Source of the DNA: RH-AL1 sp965198715
Lineage (GTDB): Bacteria; Pseudomonadota; Alphaproteobacteria; Rhizobiales; Beijerinckiaceae
Reading direction: 5' to 3'
NCBI GenBank assembly: GCA_965198715.1
Contig: CBDAPV010000002.1
Coordinates: 186,001 to 250,000, forward strand
Length of the DNA stretch: 64,000 bases
Part shown: piece by piece, positions 54,109 through 63,138 of the stretch
Layout: each line of letters starts with the position of its first letter
Numbering within the stretch: position 1 is the first letter of the stretch
Position numbers and translations under genes: made by a program
Notes under the pieces: model-generated
Told to the model about the DNA's origin: nothing
The model's input: the letters and a program-made list of their open reading frames with translations, nothing else
Databases searched by the model: none

Positions 54109-55632
54109 ATGAACACCATGCACTCGCCATCGCGCGCTTACGAGTCCCTCGCGGCGCTGTTTGCCAAGTTGCGCGCGCTGAACGATGCCGCCGGCATCCT
54201 CGGTTGGGATGCGCAGACGCTCATGCCGGCGGGCGCCGCCGACGGGCGTGCCGAACAGCTGGCGACGCTGCGCGGCCTCTCTCACGAGCTGCTCGTCGCT
54301 CCGTCCACTGCCGAGCTGCTGGGCGAAGCCGACGCGGCCTCCGGCGGCCTCGGCACCTGGGAGGCGGCGAATCTGCGCGAGATGAAGCGGACCCATGCCC
54401 ATGCCGCCGCGGTGCCGGGCGACCTCGTCGTCGCCGAGTCGCGGGCCACGTCGAAGGCCGAGATGGTCTGGCGCGAGGCCCGGGCCGCGTGCGATTTCAC
54501 GATGCTCCGCCCGCATCTCGAGGCGGTGCTCGCCGCCGTGCGCGAGATCGCCCAGGCCAAGGGCGCGGCGCTCGGCCTGTCGCCGTATGACGCGCTGCTC
54601 GACCAGTTCGATCCCGGGCTGCGCCAGGCCTTCATCGATCCGCTGTTCGACCGTCTCCGCGCCGAACTTCCGGACCTGCTCGCTGCGGCGCGAGCCCGCC
54701 AAGCCGAGGAGGGCACCCCCGCCGCGCTTGCCGGAAGCTACCCGCAGGCGGCGCAGCGCGCGCTGGGCGAGCGTCTGATGGGCGCCATCGGCTTTGATTT
54801 CGGACGCGGCCGGCTCGACGTCAGCCTGCATCCTTTCTGCGGCGGCGCTACCTCCGATGTGCGCATCACGACGCGCTACCGCGACGACGATTTCAGCCGC
54901 GCGTTGATGGGCGTGCTGCACGAGACCGGACACGCGATGTACGAGCAGGGCCGCCCGCGCGACTGGCTGGCGCAGCCGGTCGGCGACGCACGCGGCATGG
55001 TCATGCACGAGAGCCAGTCGCTGCTGATCGAGATGCAGGCCTGCCGCACGGCGGAGTTCCTGGGCTGGCTGGCCCCGCTGGCGCGCGAGGCCTTCGGGGC
55101 CGACGCGGCGCTCGAGGCCGGCAACCTGCACAGGCTCTACACCCGCGTGGACCCCGGCTTCATCCGGGTCGACGCCGACGAGGTGACCTACCCCGCCCAC
55201 ATCCTGCTGCGCTACGACCTCGAGCGCGCGATGATCGAGGGTTCGCTCGCCGTCGCCGACCTGCCGGGCGCCTTCGATGCGGGCGTCGAGCGGCTGCTCG
55301 GCCTCGAGGTGCCCGACGATGCCCAGGGCTGCCTGCAGGACATCCATTGGCCGAGCGGCGCCTGGGGCTATTTTCCGACCTATACGCTCGGCGCGATCAC
55401 CGCGGCGCAGCTCTTCGAGGCGGCCTGCTCGGCGGACGCGGGGATCATGCCGGGTCTGGCGCACGGCGACTTCACCGGGCTGGTGTTGTGGCTGCGCTGC
55501 AATGTTCACGGCAAGGGCAGCCTGCTCGAGACAGGCGCGCTGATCGCGGAAGCCACCGGCAAGCCGTTGGGGATGGACAGCTACCTGGGCCATCTGAGGC
55601 GGCGATACGGTGCGCGGACGACGCGGCACTAG
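54109..55632 (+). CDS. M32 family carboxypeptidase
   Basis: A 507-residue cytoplasmic metallocarboxypeptidase (Taq carboxypeptidase type) that trims C-terminal residues. The zinc motif is LHETGHAMYEQG (HExxH) at about residue 270; the third ligand Glu is expected in MHESQSLLIEMQA, and GWDAQTLMPAGAADGRAEQL near the N-terminus is characteristic. Length fits the family. The ATG at 54109 is used; a second ATG three codons later is possible. It converges with the antiporter gene. Confidence 0.93.
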   Translation: MNTMHSPSRAYESLAALFAKLRALNDAAGILGWDAQTLMPAGAADGRAEQLATLRGLSHELLVAPSTAELLGEADAASGGLGTWEAANLREMKRTHAHAAAVPGDLVVAESRATSKAEMVWREARAACDFTMLRPHLEAVLAAVREIAQAKGAALGLSPYDALLDQFDPGLRQAFIDPLFDRLRAELPDLLAAARARQAEEGTPAALAGSYPQAAQRALGERLMGAIGFDFGRGRLDVSLHPFCGGATSDVRITTRYRDDDFSRALMGVLHETGHAMYEQGRPRDWLAQPVGDARGMVMHESQSLLIEMQACRTAEFLGWLAPLAREAFGADAALEAGNLHRLYTRVDPGFIRVDADEVTYPAHILLRYDLERAMIEGSLAVADLPGAFDAGVERLLGLEVPDDAQGCLQDIHWPSGAWGYFPTYTLGAITAAQLFEAACSADAGIMPGLAHGDFTGLVLWLRCNVHGKGSLLETGALIAEATGKPLGMDSYLGHLRRRYGARTTRH

Positions 55633-55659
55633 GCGAGAGCAGATCGTCGCATCTTAGAC

Positions 55660-57486
55660 CTAAGCCGCTTCGGCCGGGCTCGCCTCGGTTTTCGCGCCGA
55701 CCTCCGCGAGCACCAGCAATCGGTCGCCTTCGGCCAACGTCAGGTCCGGGCTCTCGGTCGTGGTGAAGCTGAGGTCGCCGTTGCGGCGAACCGCCAACAC
55801 GGCGGTGGCGCCTTCGCCCTCGCTCTTGGCGAGCGTGTCGGAATCTTCATCGACCGGCCCGTGCTCGCGCAGCTCGAAGCGCCAGCCCGCGCGGAAGCGC
55901 TTGCGCGCCAGCTTGAAGTCGAGCGGCGGGGCGCCGATCGCCTGCCCCCGCCACTCGCGGTCGAGCTCGAGCCAGCTCTCGAGATCCTCGCCGCCCGGTG
56001 CCATCTGGAACACCCTCGCGCGACCGAGCTCTGGCGAGAGCTTGGCGCAGACCAGGCTGTTGTAGACGTCGTTCTGGGTCGCGGCGAGCAGGTAGTCGAT
56101 GCGCCGGCCGCCGAGCTCGTCCTCGCCGTGCTCCGACAGGATCTGCGTGCGCAGGACCGGCAGGTTTCTCGCGCGCGCCTCCTCCAGCGCGCCGGCGTAG
56201 GCGTCGATCATCAGCACCGGCGTGCCGCCCTTCGCCAGTGCTTCGGCGAGGTCAATCGTCCATGGCACGGCGCCGAGGATGGCGAGGCCCGGCCGCTCGC
56301 CCAGCGTCAGGCCAAGCCGGCGTGCCACCGGCTTCAGCGAGAAGCCGTGCAGGACCATGGTCGCGGCGATGAGCGCAAACACAGCCGGCATGACCTCGTC
56401 GCCGCCAGCCACCCCCGCCGCGCCGAGCTTGGCCGAGGCGACACCGGCCACCGCCGCCGCCACGATGCCGCGCGGCGCGATCCAGCCGGCCAGCGTGCGC
56501 TCCTGCCAGGTCAGGCCGGAGCGCGCCGTCGCCAGCCAGATCGCCGCCGGGCGCACGAGGAAGACCATGGCCAGGGTGAGGAACAGGATCGACCAGTCGA
56601 GCTGCGCGAAGATCGCGCGGCTCAGCCCCGCCGTCAGCACGACGAAGAGCGCCGATACGATCAGAACGACGAGCGATTCCTTGAAGCGCGCCATCTCGGC
56701 GACGCCGGGAATGTGCATGTTGGCAAGCGCGATGCCGAAGATCGTCGCCGCGGCGAGGCCGGCCTCGTCCATGACGAGGTTGGCGACGACGTAGACGCCC
56801 ATCGCCAGGGCCAGCAGGATCGGCGTCTTCAGCGTCTCGGGCACCTGGTCGTGGGTGACGAGCCAGCGCACCAGCCAGGCGGCGCCCACGCCGAGCGCGG
56901 TGGCGACGACGAGGCTCAGCGCTACCTCGCCGGCGAGCCCGGCCGGAGTCAGGCCCTTGGGCGCGAGCATCAGTGCCAGCACCAGCGCGGCGAGCAGCGC
57001 GCCGACGGGGTCGTTGACGATCGCCTCCCACTTCAGGAACGAGGCCGTGCGGCGCTCCAGCCGCGTGTTGCGCAGCAGCGGCAGCACCACCGTCGGCCCG
57101 GTGACGACGGTGATGGCGCCGAACAGGATGGCGGGGCGCCAGCCCATGCCGCCGACCAGCGTCGCGGCGAACGAGGCCAGCACGAAGGAGATCGGCAGCG
57201 CCACGGCGGTGAGCCGCCACACGCCCTCGCCGGCGGCGCGCAGCTCGCGGAAGTCGAGCGCCAGCCCGCCCTCGAAGACGACGATGGCGACGGCGAGGCC
57301 GACGATGGGGCGCAGGCCCGGCCCGAAGTCGGTGGCGGGCTGCAGGATCTGCAGCCCCGGGCCGACGACGAGGCCGGTGGCGAAGAGCAGCACGATCGCC
57401 GGCAGCTTGAAGCGCCACGCCACCCATTGCGCGCCGACCCCGGCGACGGCGATGCAGAGGACGGCGGTGGCGACGGCAGGTGACAT
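55660..57486 (-). CDS. Cation/proton antiporter with C-terminal TrkA-like domain (CPA family)
   Basis: A 608-residue membrane transporter. About twelve helices fill the first 400 residues, including the acidic transport region (WEAIVNDPVGALLAALVLAL) and the N-terminal helix MSPAVATAVLCIAVAGVGAQ. The cytoplasmic end is a TrkA-N-like nucleotide-binding domain (LAILGAVPWTIDLAEALAKG; GRRIDYLLAATQNDVYNSLV). The ATG at 57486 begins the first helix, so the in-frame extension upstream is discarded. The ion (Na+ or K+) cannot be told from sequence. Confidence 0.9.
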   Translation of the reverse strand: MSPAVATAVLCIAVAGVGAQWVAWRFKLPAIVLLFATGLVVGPGLQILQPATDFGPGLRPIVGLAVAIVVFEGGLALDFRELRAAGEGVWRLTAVALPISFVLASFAATLVGGMGWRPAILFGAITVVTGPTVVLPLLRNTRLERRTASFLKWEAIVNDPVGALLAALVLALMLAPKGLTPAGLAGEVALSLVVATALGVGAAWLVRWLVTHDQVPETLKTPILLALAMGVYVVANLVMDEAGLAAATIFGIALANMHIPGVAEMARFKESLVVLIVSALFVVLTAGLSRAIFAQLDWSILFLTLAMVFLVRPAAIWLATARSGLTWQERTLAGWIAPRGIVAAAVAGVASAKLGAAGVAGGDEVMPAVFALIAATMVLHGFSLKPVARRLGLTLGERPGLAILGAVPWTIDLAEALAKGGTPVLMIDAYAGALEEARARNLPVLRTQILSEHGEDELGGRRIDYLLAATQNDVYNSLVCAKLSPELGRARVFQMAPGGEDLESWLELDREWRGQAIGAPPLDFKLARKRFRAGWRFELREHGPVDEDSDTLAKSEGEGATAVLAVRRNGDLSFTTTESPDLTLAEGDRLLVLAEVGAKTEASPAEAA

Positions 57487-57645
57487 GCGTCGGCTTGTGC
57501 CCGGTCCGGCCCGCGGGTGGAAGGGGTTGAGGGTGCGGCGTCGTGGTAAGCTGCCGATCCCGTCATCCGCCCAGCCTACCCGCGAATATCCGTCGAGCAG
57601 AGGGGTCTCCAACACGCACGACGTATGGCGAAGTACCAAGCGACG

Positions 57646-58374
57646 TCAGCCTGCTGCCGCCACTTGCCGCAAAAATCTCGCCAGATCCGCCGTCACGTAG
57701 TCGACGTGGGCCGGCGTGGCCGCGCCCATGATCTCGAAGGCCTCGCGCGTGTCGACGGCGTCGGGTGCCGGCACCACCAGCACGGTAGCCATGCCGAGCT
57801 CATGGGGCACGAGGAGGTTGCGCGGGATGTCCTCGAACATGGCGGCGCGGCGGGGGTCGACGTCGTGGCGGGCGAGGAAGGCGTCGTAGGCGCCGCGCTC
57901 GGGCTTGGGCAGCAGCGCGCCGGAGACGATGTCGAACACGTCCTCAAACAGGCCGCCGAGACCCAGCGCCTGCGTGGTCTGCTCGGCGTGGGTGCGCGAT
58001 CCGCTCGTGAAGATCAGCTTGCGGCCGGGTAGCGCCGCCACCGCCGCGGCCAGCGCCGGGTTGGCGACCACCGAGGTCCGGTCGACGTCGTGCACGAAAT
58101 CGAGGAAGGTGTCGGGGTCGATGGCCTCGGCCTGCATCAGCCCGCGCAGGGTCGTGCCGTAGCGCGTGTAATAGAACTTCTGCAGCGCGCGGGCCGACAT
58201 CCCGTCGAGCCCGTAGAGCTGCATGATGAAGGCGGTGATGCGCGCGTCGATCTTCGGCCAGAGGTCGGAGCCGGCCGGGTAGAGCGTGTTGTCGAGGTCG
58301 AACACCCAGGTGTCGACGTGGGCGAAGGCCTCCGGCGTCGGCACCGGGACGGGCCCCTGTCGATCGGCATCCAT
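57646..58374 (-). CDS. HAD family pyrimidine 5'-nucleotidase-like phosphatase
   Basis: A 242-residue HAD phosphatase of the pyrimidine nucleotidase (SDT1-like) group. Motif I is VFDLDNTLYPAGSDLWPKID, motif II is KLIFTSGSRTHAEQTT, and motif III with the acidic pair is in MFEDIPRNLLVPHELGMATV. The ATG at 58374 is preferred; upstream in-frame codons lie in the repeat at 58381-58490. It is followed downstream by the antiporter gene, and argB lies upstream on the same strand. Confidence 0.85.
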   Translation of the reverse strand: MDADRQGPVPVPTPEAFAHVDTWVFDLDNTLYPAGSDLWPKIDARITAFIMQLYGLDGMSARALQKFYYTRYGTTLRGLMQAEAIDPDTFLDFVHDVDRTSVVANPALAAAVAALPGRKLIFTSGSRTHAEQTTQALGLGGLFEDVFDIVSGALLPKPERGAYDAFLARHDVDPRRAAMFEDIPRNLLVPHELGMATVLVVPAPDAVDTREAFEIMGAATPAHVDYVTADLARFLRQVAAAG

Positions 58375-58380
58375 CCCTGT

Positions 58381-58490
58381 CATTCCGGGACGCGCCGAAG
58401 GCGGGGATCCGGAACCCATCGCCCTCTCCGCCCCGAATTCTTCCGGCAGGCGCAATGGGTTCCGGGTTCGCCTGCGGCGCCCCGGAATGA
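58381..58490. repeat. Palindromic intergenic repeat between argB and the HAD gene
   Basis: Arms of about 40 bases, CATTCCGGGA...GGAACCCAT on the left and ATGGGTTCCGGG...CCCCGGAATG on the right, are imperfect inverted copies. The architecture is like that of the repeats at 19227 and 31836, but the sequence is a different variant. The stem contains two CCGGAA-type motifs. Confidence 0.65.
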
Positions 58491-58519
58491 CAAGCGTTGA
58501 AGCCGAGGCGCAGCGGGGA

Positions 58520-59413
58520 TCACTTGGTGATCAGCGTGCCGGCGCCGCCGTCGGTCAGGAGTTCGACGAGCACGGCGTGGGGCTGCTTGCCGTCGAGGAT
58601 GACGACCCCCTCGACGCCCTGCTCGATGGCGTAGAGGCAGGTCTGAACCTTGGGGATCATGCCGCCGGTGATGACGCCCTCGGCGATGAGATGGCGGATC
58701 TCGTCGGCGGAGAGCTTCTCGATGAGCTTCTTGTCGGCGTCGAGCACGCCCGGCACGTCGGTGAGGAACAGCAGCCGCTTGGCGCGCAGCGCACCGGCGA
58801 TGGCGCCGGCGAAGGTGTCGGCGTTGACGTTGTAGGTCTCGCCGTCCTCGCCCATGGAGATCGGCGCCAGCACGGGGATCAGCTCGCGGCCCAGCACCTG
58901 GTCGAGCACCATGGTGTCGACCTTGGCCGGTTCGCCGACGAAGCCGAGGTCGATGGTCTCGCCGCCGCCCGCGCCCATCGCCACGGTGCCGGCGGCCTTG
59001 CGGGCGATCACCATGTTGCCGTCCTTGCCGCAGAGCCCGATGGCGCGGCCGCCGACCGAATTGATCATGCCGACGATCTGCTTGTTGATGGCGCCGGCGA
59101 GGACCATCTCGACGATCTCGACGGTGGCCTTGTCGGTGACGCGCAGGCCGTTGGCGAAACTCGACTTGATGCCGAGCTTCTCCAGCATGGCGCCGATCTG
59201 CGGGCCGCCGCCGTGCACGACCACCGGGTTGATGCCGGACTGCTCGAGCAGCACCATGTCCTGCGCGAACTCGCGGGCGCGCGCCTCGTCGCCCATGGCG
59301 TGGCCGCCGTACTTCACCACGACCGTGGCGTCGTCGTAGCGCAGCATGTGCGGCAGCGCCTGCATGAGGATCGCCGCCTGCTGGTGCGGGTCGGTGGGGA
59401 TGTCCCGTGTCAT
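58520..59413 (-). CDS. argB: Acetylglutamate kinase
   Basis: A 297-residue amino acid kinase that phosphorylates N-acetylglutamate in arginine synthesis. Motifs include VVVKYGGHAMGD, VVVHGGGPQIGAMLEKLGIK, FLTDVPGVLDADKKLI and GGMIPKVQTCLYAIEQG. The ATG at 59413 gives the standard length (MTRDIPTDPHQQAAILMQAL). The reading frame runs open upstream into a hypothetical ORF as far as 59839 without a stop, discussed separately. Regulation by arginine is typical of the hexameric kinases, but the N-terminal extension needed is not obvious here. Confidence 0.96.
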   Translation of the reverse strand: MTRDIPTDPHQQAAILMQALPHMLRYDDATVVVKYGGHAMGDEARAREFAQDMVLLEQSGINPVVVHGGGPQIGAMLEKLGIKSSFANGLRVTDKATVEIVEMVLAGAINKQIVGMINSVGGRAIGLCGKDGNMVIARKAAGTVAMGAGGGETIDLGFVGEPAKVDTMVLDQVLGRELIPVLAPISMGEDGETYNVNADTFAGAIAGALRAKRLLFLTDVPGVLDADKKLIEKLSADEIRHLIAEGVITGGMIPKVQTCLYAIEQGVEGVVILDGKQPHAVLVELLTDGGAGTLITK

Positions 59414-59839
59414 GCGCTGGGTCCGTTGGGCGAGGCGCGTCTTGTAGCGGGCGGGGGCGGGCGGCTCAATGGCGGGGCGGCTGTGCGCGCGGTCCGCCTC
59501 GACCGTAGCGGCGACTTTCGGAGACTGATAGTCTACGAGAACTATTTTCTCGCAATGCCCTTCCGCGAAGTGGGCTGCATACTCCCACCATTGTCCATCG
59601 TTGTCGCCGTCGTTAAATCTTAACTCTCCACTGAAGCAGACTTCGCGGAACTCTTCGACACGTGCTTTCCCAATGCTGTAAGGGTGCTCTAAAAGTTTGC
59701 CACCGCTTGTGATGGTGAAGTTGTTTTGTCGAGGGTCTTCAGTGTCCTTCGTTTGGAACCAGCCGCCTAATGGATTGGGCTCCGGAAAGTCGCCCTTCGG
59801 GAGCGGCATCTCGCATCGAATCTGATCGAAGAGGCCCAT
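59414..59839 (-). CDS. AT-richer hypothetical ORF that runs in frame into argB
   Basis: From the ATG at 59839 the frame reads MGLFDQIRCEMPLPKGDFPE, then NPLGGWFQTKDTEDPRQNN, YSIGKARVEEFREVCFSGEL and EGHCEKIVLVDYQSPKVAAT. It then becomes Ala/Pro-rich low complexity and meets the argB start with no stop codon. The first 115 residues have the feel of a real protein and a visibly lower GC content than the neighbours, with many A/T third positions. It is probably a transferred gene whose 3' end was lost, so that its frame now meets argB. A true fusion protein of 439 residues cannot be ruled out. I do not recognise the family. Confidence 0.5.
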
Positions 59840-59903
59840 CGCCGAATTCCTCTCAGAAGCTTTCAGGGTATGCTGCGCTTCTACGCTTGATATTATCGAT
59901 CCA

Positions 59904-61493
59904 CTACACCCCCGCCGCGCCGCCGTCGCTGCGGGGATCGTGCCCGGCCTCGATCCGCCCATCCGGGCGGCGCACCAGCGCGCCGGCGTGGCCGAAGCTG
60001 TCGGCGTAGGGTGTGGCCGCCAGCTCCGGTTCGTGGCCGGCGCGGCGCAGCGCCGCCACCAGCGCGTCGTCGAAGCGCGGCTCCAGCTTGAGCCCGGGGT
60101 CGGGCGTGCCCCAGGTCTTGCCATAAAGGAAGCGTGGGCGGTCGAGCGCTGCCGCCACGCCTTCGCCCATCAGCATGCGCGTGAAGACCTGCGCCTGGAA
60201 CTGCGGCTGGCCGTCGCCGCCCATCGAGCCGTAGGAGACGATGCGACCGTCGTCGAACAAAGCCATCGGCGGGTTCAGCGTGTGCACCGGGCGCCGGCCC
60301 GGCTGCAGAGGGTTCACCGAGGCGGGATCGAGCGAGAACGAGGCGCCGCGGTTCTGCAGCAGCACGCCGGTCGAGGGCGACACGCAGCCCGAGCCGTATT
60401 CCCAGAATACCGACTGGATGAAGGACACGGCGAGCCCCGAGGCGTCGATCGCGCCCATCCAAACGGTGTCGCCTTGGGCCGGCCGGATCGGCAGGGTGGC
60501 GGCGCGCGTCGGGTTGATGGCGTCGGCCTCGCGCTGCAGCGCGGCGGAGGTGAGGAAATCCTCGGGCAGGTGCTTCAGCGCGTCGTAGTCGGTGCAGACC
60601 GCGTCGCGGATCGCCAGCGCCCGCTTGGTGGCCTCGATCAGCCCGTGAATGTGGTCGAAGCTTTCGGGCTTGGCGTCGCTGAGCTTGTCGTAGATGCCGA
60701 GCAGCACGAGGCTCGCCAACCCTTGCGTCGGCGGCGGGGCGTTGTAGTGCGTGCGGCCCTCCAGATGAAGCGCGAGCGGCTCGCGCCAGCGGGCGCGGTA
60801 GCCCGCGAGATCCTCGCGCGTGCCCATCGCGCCGATGCGCTCCATGTCGGCGGCGAGCTCGCGGGCGATATCGCCGCGGTAGAAGTCGTCGAGCCCGGCG
60901 CGTGCCAGCTGGTCCAGCGTCGCCGCCAGCGCCGGCTTCCGGCGCAGGGTGCCGGCCGCGGGGATCGCGCCGTCGACGAGGATGGCATCGGCGAAGCCCG
61001 GCGCCTGCTTCAGCTCCTCGAAGAGGAAGGGCACGGTGCGCGCCTCGGACGGCGATTGCGCGTAGCCCTCGCGGGCGAGCCGGATCGCGTCGTGCAGCAG
61101 GTCGCCGAGCGGCAGGCGGCCACCGCCCTGCGCGGCGTGCTCGTGGGCGAGCTGCCAGCCACCGACCGTGCCGGGGATGGTCACCGCGGCGTGCGGGCCG
61201 CGCGGCGGGATCGTATCGTAGCCGAGCTGGCGATAGTAGGCGGGCGTCGCGCGGGCGCCGGCGGGGCCGCAGGCCTCGATGTAGCGCACGCGGCCGCGCG
61301 GCTCGCGGATCAACCAGAAGCCGTCGCCGCCGATGGCGTTCATGTGCGGGTAGACCACGGCGATCGTGGCGGCCATGCCGAGCATCGCCTCAATGGCGTT
61401 GCCGCCCTCGTAGAGGATCGCGCGCCCGGTCTCCGCGGCGGCGGCGTGAGGCGCGGCGCAGGCCGCACGATCGAAGAACAGGCTCTCGGTCAA
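59904..61493 (-). CDS. ggt: Gamma-glutamyltransferase family protein
   Basis: A 529-residue Ntn hydrolase. The catalytic Thr that appears after self-cleavage is in PAQGDTVWMGAIDASG (about residue 345), with the small subunit beginning there; the large subunit has AIGGDGFWLIREP and VTIPGTVGGWQLAH. No signal peptide is seen, so it may be cytoplasmic or use a non-classical route. The start appears to be TTG at 61493; no better codon lies near. It is separated by 65 bases from the ORF upstream of argB and follows the SGNH hydrolase gene on the same strand. Substrate could be glutathione or another gamma-glutamyl compound. Confidence 0.9.
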   Translation of the reverse strand: MTESLFFDRAACAAPHAAAAETGRAILYEGGNAIEAMLGMAATIAVVYPHMNAIGGDGFWLIREPRGRVRYIEACGPAGARATPAYYRQLGYDTIPPRGPHAAVTIPGTVGGWQLAHEHAAQGGGRLPLGDLLHDAIRLAREGYAQSPSEARTVPFLFEELKQAPGFADAILVDGAIPAAGTLRRKPALAATLDQLARAGLDDFYRGDIARELAADMERIGAMGTREDLAGYRARWREPLALHLEGRTHYNAPPPTQGLASLVLLGIYDKLSDAKPESFDHIHGLIEATKRALAIRDAVCTDYDALKHLPEDFLTSAALQREADAINPTRAATLPIRPAQGDTVWMGAIDASGLAVSFIQSVFWEYGSGCVSPSTGVLLQNRGASFSLDPASVNPLQPGRRPVHTLNPPMALFDDGRIVSYGSMGGDGQPQFQAQVFTRMLMGEGVAAALDRPRFLYGKTWGTPDPGLKLEPRFDDALVAALRRAGHEPELAATPYADSFGHAGALVRRPDGRIEAGHDPRSDGGAAGV

Positions 61494-61600
61494 GATTTCA
61501 CTCGGGAATGCGAAGGGTCTCTTCGCTTGTTGGGAAGCGTCGAGGAGACGCCATCCTCAACGCCTCGATGCGAAGGGCAAGAGAGACCTGTATTAGAAGT

Positions 61601-62998
61601 TCAAGGCTCCGGCGTGCCCTTCGCCGGCCAGCGCGCATCGTCGGCGCGTCCGGCGGGGATCGGCACCGCCTCGCCGCGCGTGATGATCGTGGCCACGAGG
61701 GGGTCGGGCTTGGGTGCCTGCGCCGGCGTCGGGAGAGTCGCGAGTGTGCCGTTGCGGCTGTCGGGCACCTCGTTCAAGTTGCGGATCGGCCCGGCGTCGG
61801 GCTTGGCCGCGGCAACCGGCTTGCCGCCGCCCTCGGTCGCCTCGGCCGTGGGCAGCTGCGGCGCCGGCGTCTTGCCGTCGAGCGCGCGCAGTACGTGGGT
61901 CACCACGAAATGCGCCAGCTTGCGGTCGCCGGCACGGGTGAAATGGATGCCGTCGGTCGAACGCAGCCGCACCGTCTGGCCGTTGATGTCCGGCCCGTAG
62001 GAGGCAAAGTCGCCGTTGTCGTCGGAGAAGGCCTCCCAGGTGTCGACGTAGACCGCGCCGGTCTTGGCAGCGGCGTCGCGCGTGATGTCGTTCAGGCTGG
62101 CCATCGCGTCGGCGAAGCCGTCGTCCTTGGTGATCGGGATGCCGACCCAGATCAGCGGGATGCCGTGCGCGCGGAACGTCTCGTCGATCGCGTTCACCCG
62201 CTTGGTGTAGGCGGCAGTCCATTCCGGCGTGCCGAAGGCCAGCGACTTGCCGCCCTCGCGGATCGGTTGTCTGTCGTTGGAGCCGATCATCATCACGGCG
62301 ATGTCGATGCGCGGCGGCTTGCCGTCTTTGCCAGCGGATTCGGGCTTCTTGTCGGCCTTGACGGCCGCATCCGCCTTCGGCGCGCCGGGCTTGGCCGTCT
62401 CCGCAGCCTGCTTGTCGGCAGGCGGCTTCGCGTTCGTGCTGTTATCCTTTGCGGTATTCTTGGCTGTATCGTTGCCGCCCTCACGGCCGGCGAGCAGGTC
62501 GTTGATCGCCGTCGGCCAATCGTAGAAGTCGCTGGAGACGAGGCCGCTGGATCCCTTCGCCTTGTGCACCACCGCGACATCGGGGCGATCGGCCAGCGCG
62601 TCGTCGAGCCCGTCGGCCAGCATCTGCCCGAGGCTGTCCCCCAACACGTCGACAAACAGGGCGGCGTTCTTGGCCGGCGGCTTGGGCGTCTCCTTGGCGA
62701 CGTCCTCGGCTGGCGGCGCCGGCTTGCGCTTCTGCGCGTGGCGGCGCGGCCGATAGTAATCGTCGGACGGTGCGTAGCTGCCGCCGTAGCCCCCACCGTA
62801 ACCGCCTCCGCCGCCGCGGTAGCCCCCGCCCCTGCCGCCGTAGCCGGGGTAGGCCGGCGCCCCGGGCCGTGGCAAAGGCGAACCGCCGCCGAACAGGTTG
62901 CCGAACCAGCCCTGCGCCGCCGCCGGCGCCGCCGTGCAGGCGGCGAGGAGAGCGAGAACCACGAGGATGCGGAGGCGCGTGGAAAGTGCCATGGCCAT
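61601..62998 (-). CDS. Secreted SGNH hydrolase (DUF459)
   Basis: A 465-residue exported esterase-like protein. A signal peptide (MAMALSTRLRILVVLALLAA, with a Cys in ACTAAP) is followed by a Gly/Tyr-rich low-complexity region (about 30 residues of GGYGGG type), a basic linker and the SGNH domain: block I FVDVLGDSLGQMLADG, block III VMMIGSNDRQPI and block V DGIHFTRAGDRKLAHF. A Lys/Ala/Asp-rich insert lies between blocks I and III. The ATG at 62998 is chosen because it begins the signal peptide. Members of DUF459 are thought to act on cell-envelope polysaccharides or lipids. Confidence 0.87.
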   Translation of the reverse strand: MAMALSTRLRILVVLALLAACTAAPAAAQGWFGNLFGGGSPLPRPGAPAYPGYGGRGGGYRGGGGGYGGGYGGSYAPSDDYYRPRRHAQKRKPAPPAEDVAKETPKPPAKNAALFVDVLGDSLGQMLADGLDDALADRPDVAVVHKAKGSSGLVSSDFYDWPTAINDLLAGREGGNDTAKNTAKDNSTNAKPPADKQAAETAKPGAPKADAAVKADKKPESAGKDGKPPRIDIAVMMIGSNDRQPIREGGKSLAFGTPEWTAAYTKRVNAIDETFRAHGIPLIWVGIPITKDDGFADAMASLNDITRDAAAKTGAVYVDTWEAFSDDNGDFASYGPDINGQTVRLRSTDGIHFTRAGDRKLAHFVVTHVLRALDGKTPAPQLPTAEATEGGGKPVAAAKPDAGPIRNLNEVPDSRNGTLATLPTPAQAPKPDPLVATIITRGEAVPIPAGRADDARWPAKGTPEP

Positions 62999-63138
62999 CA
63001 CCCTAGCCCCGCCGGGCGCGATGGCCAACCCGGGTGCTCTTCTCGCACCGGCCGCCCGACGAACCCCGATCCGTCGGCCACGAGGATGCGGTCGTCCCGC
63101 ATCTCGGCTACGCTGCCGCACATGAGCCCGGCCGCCCC

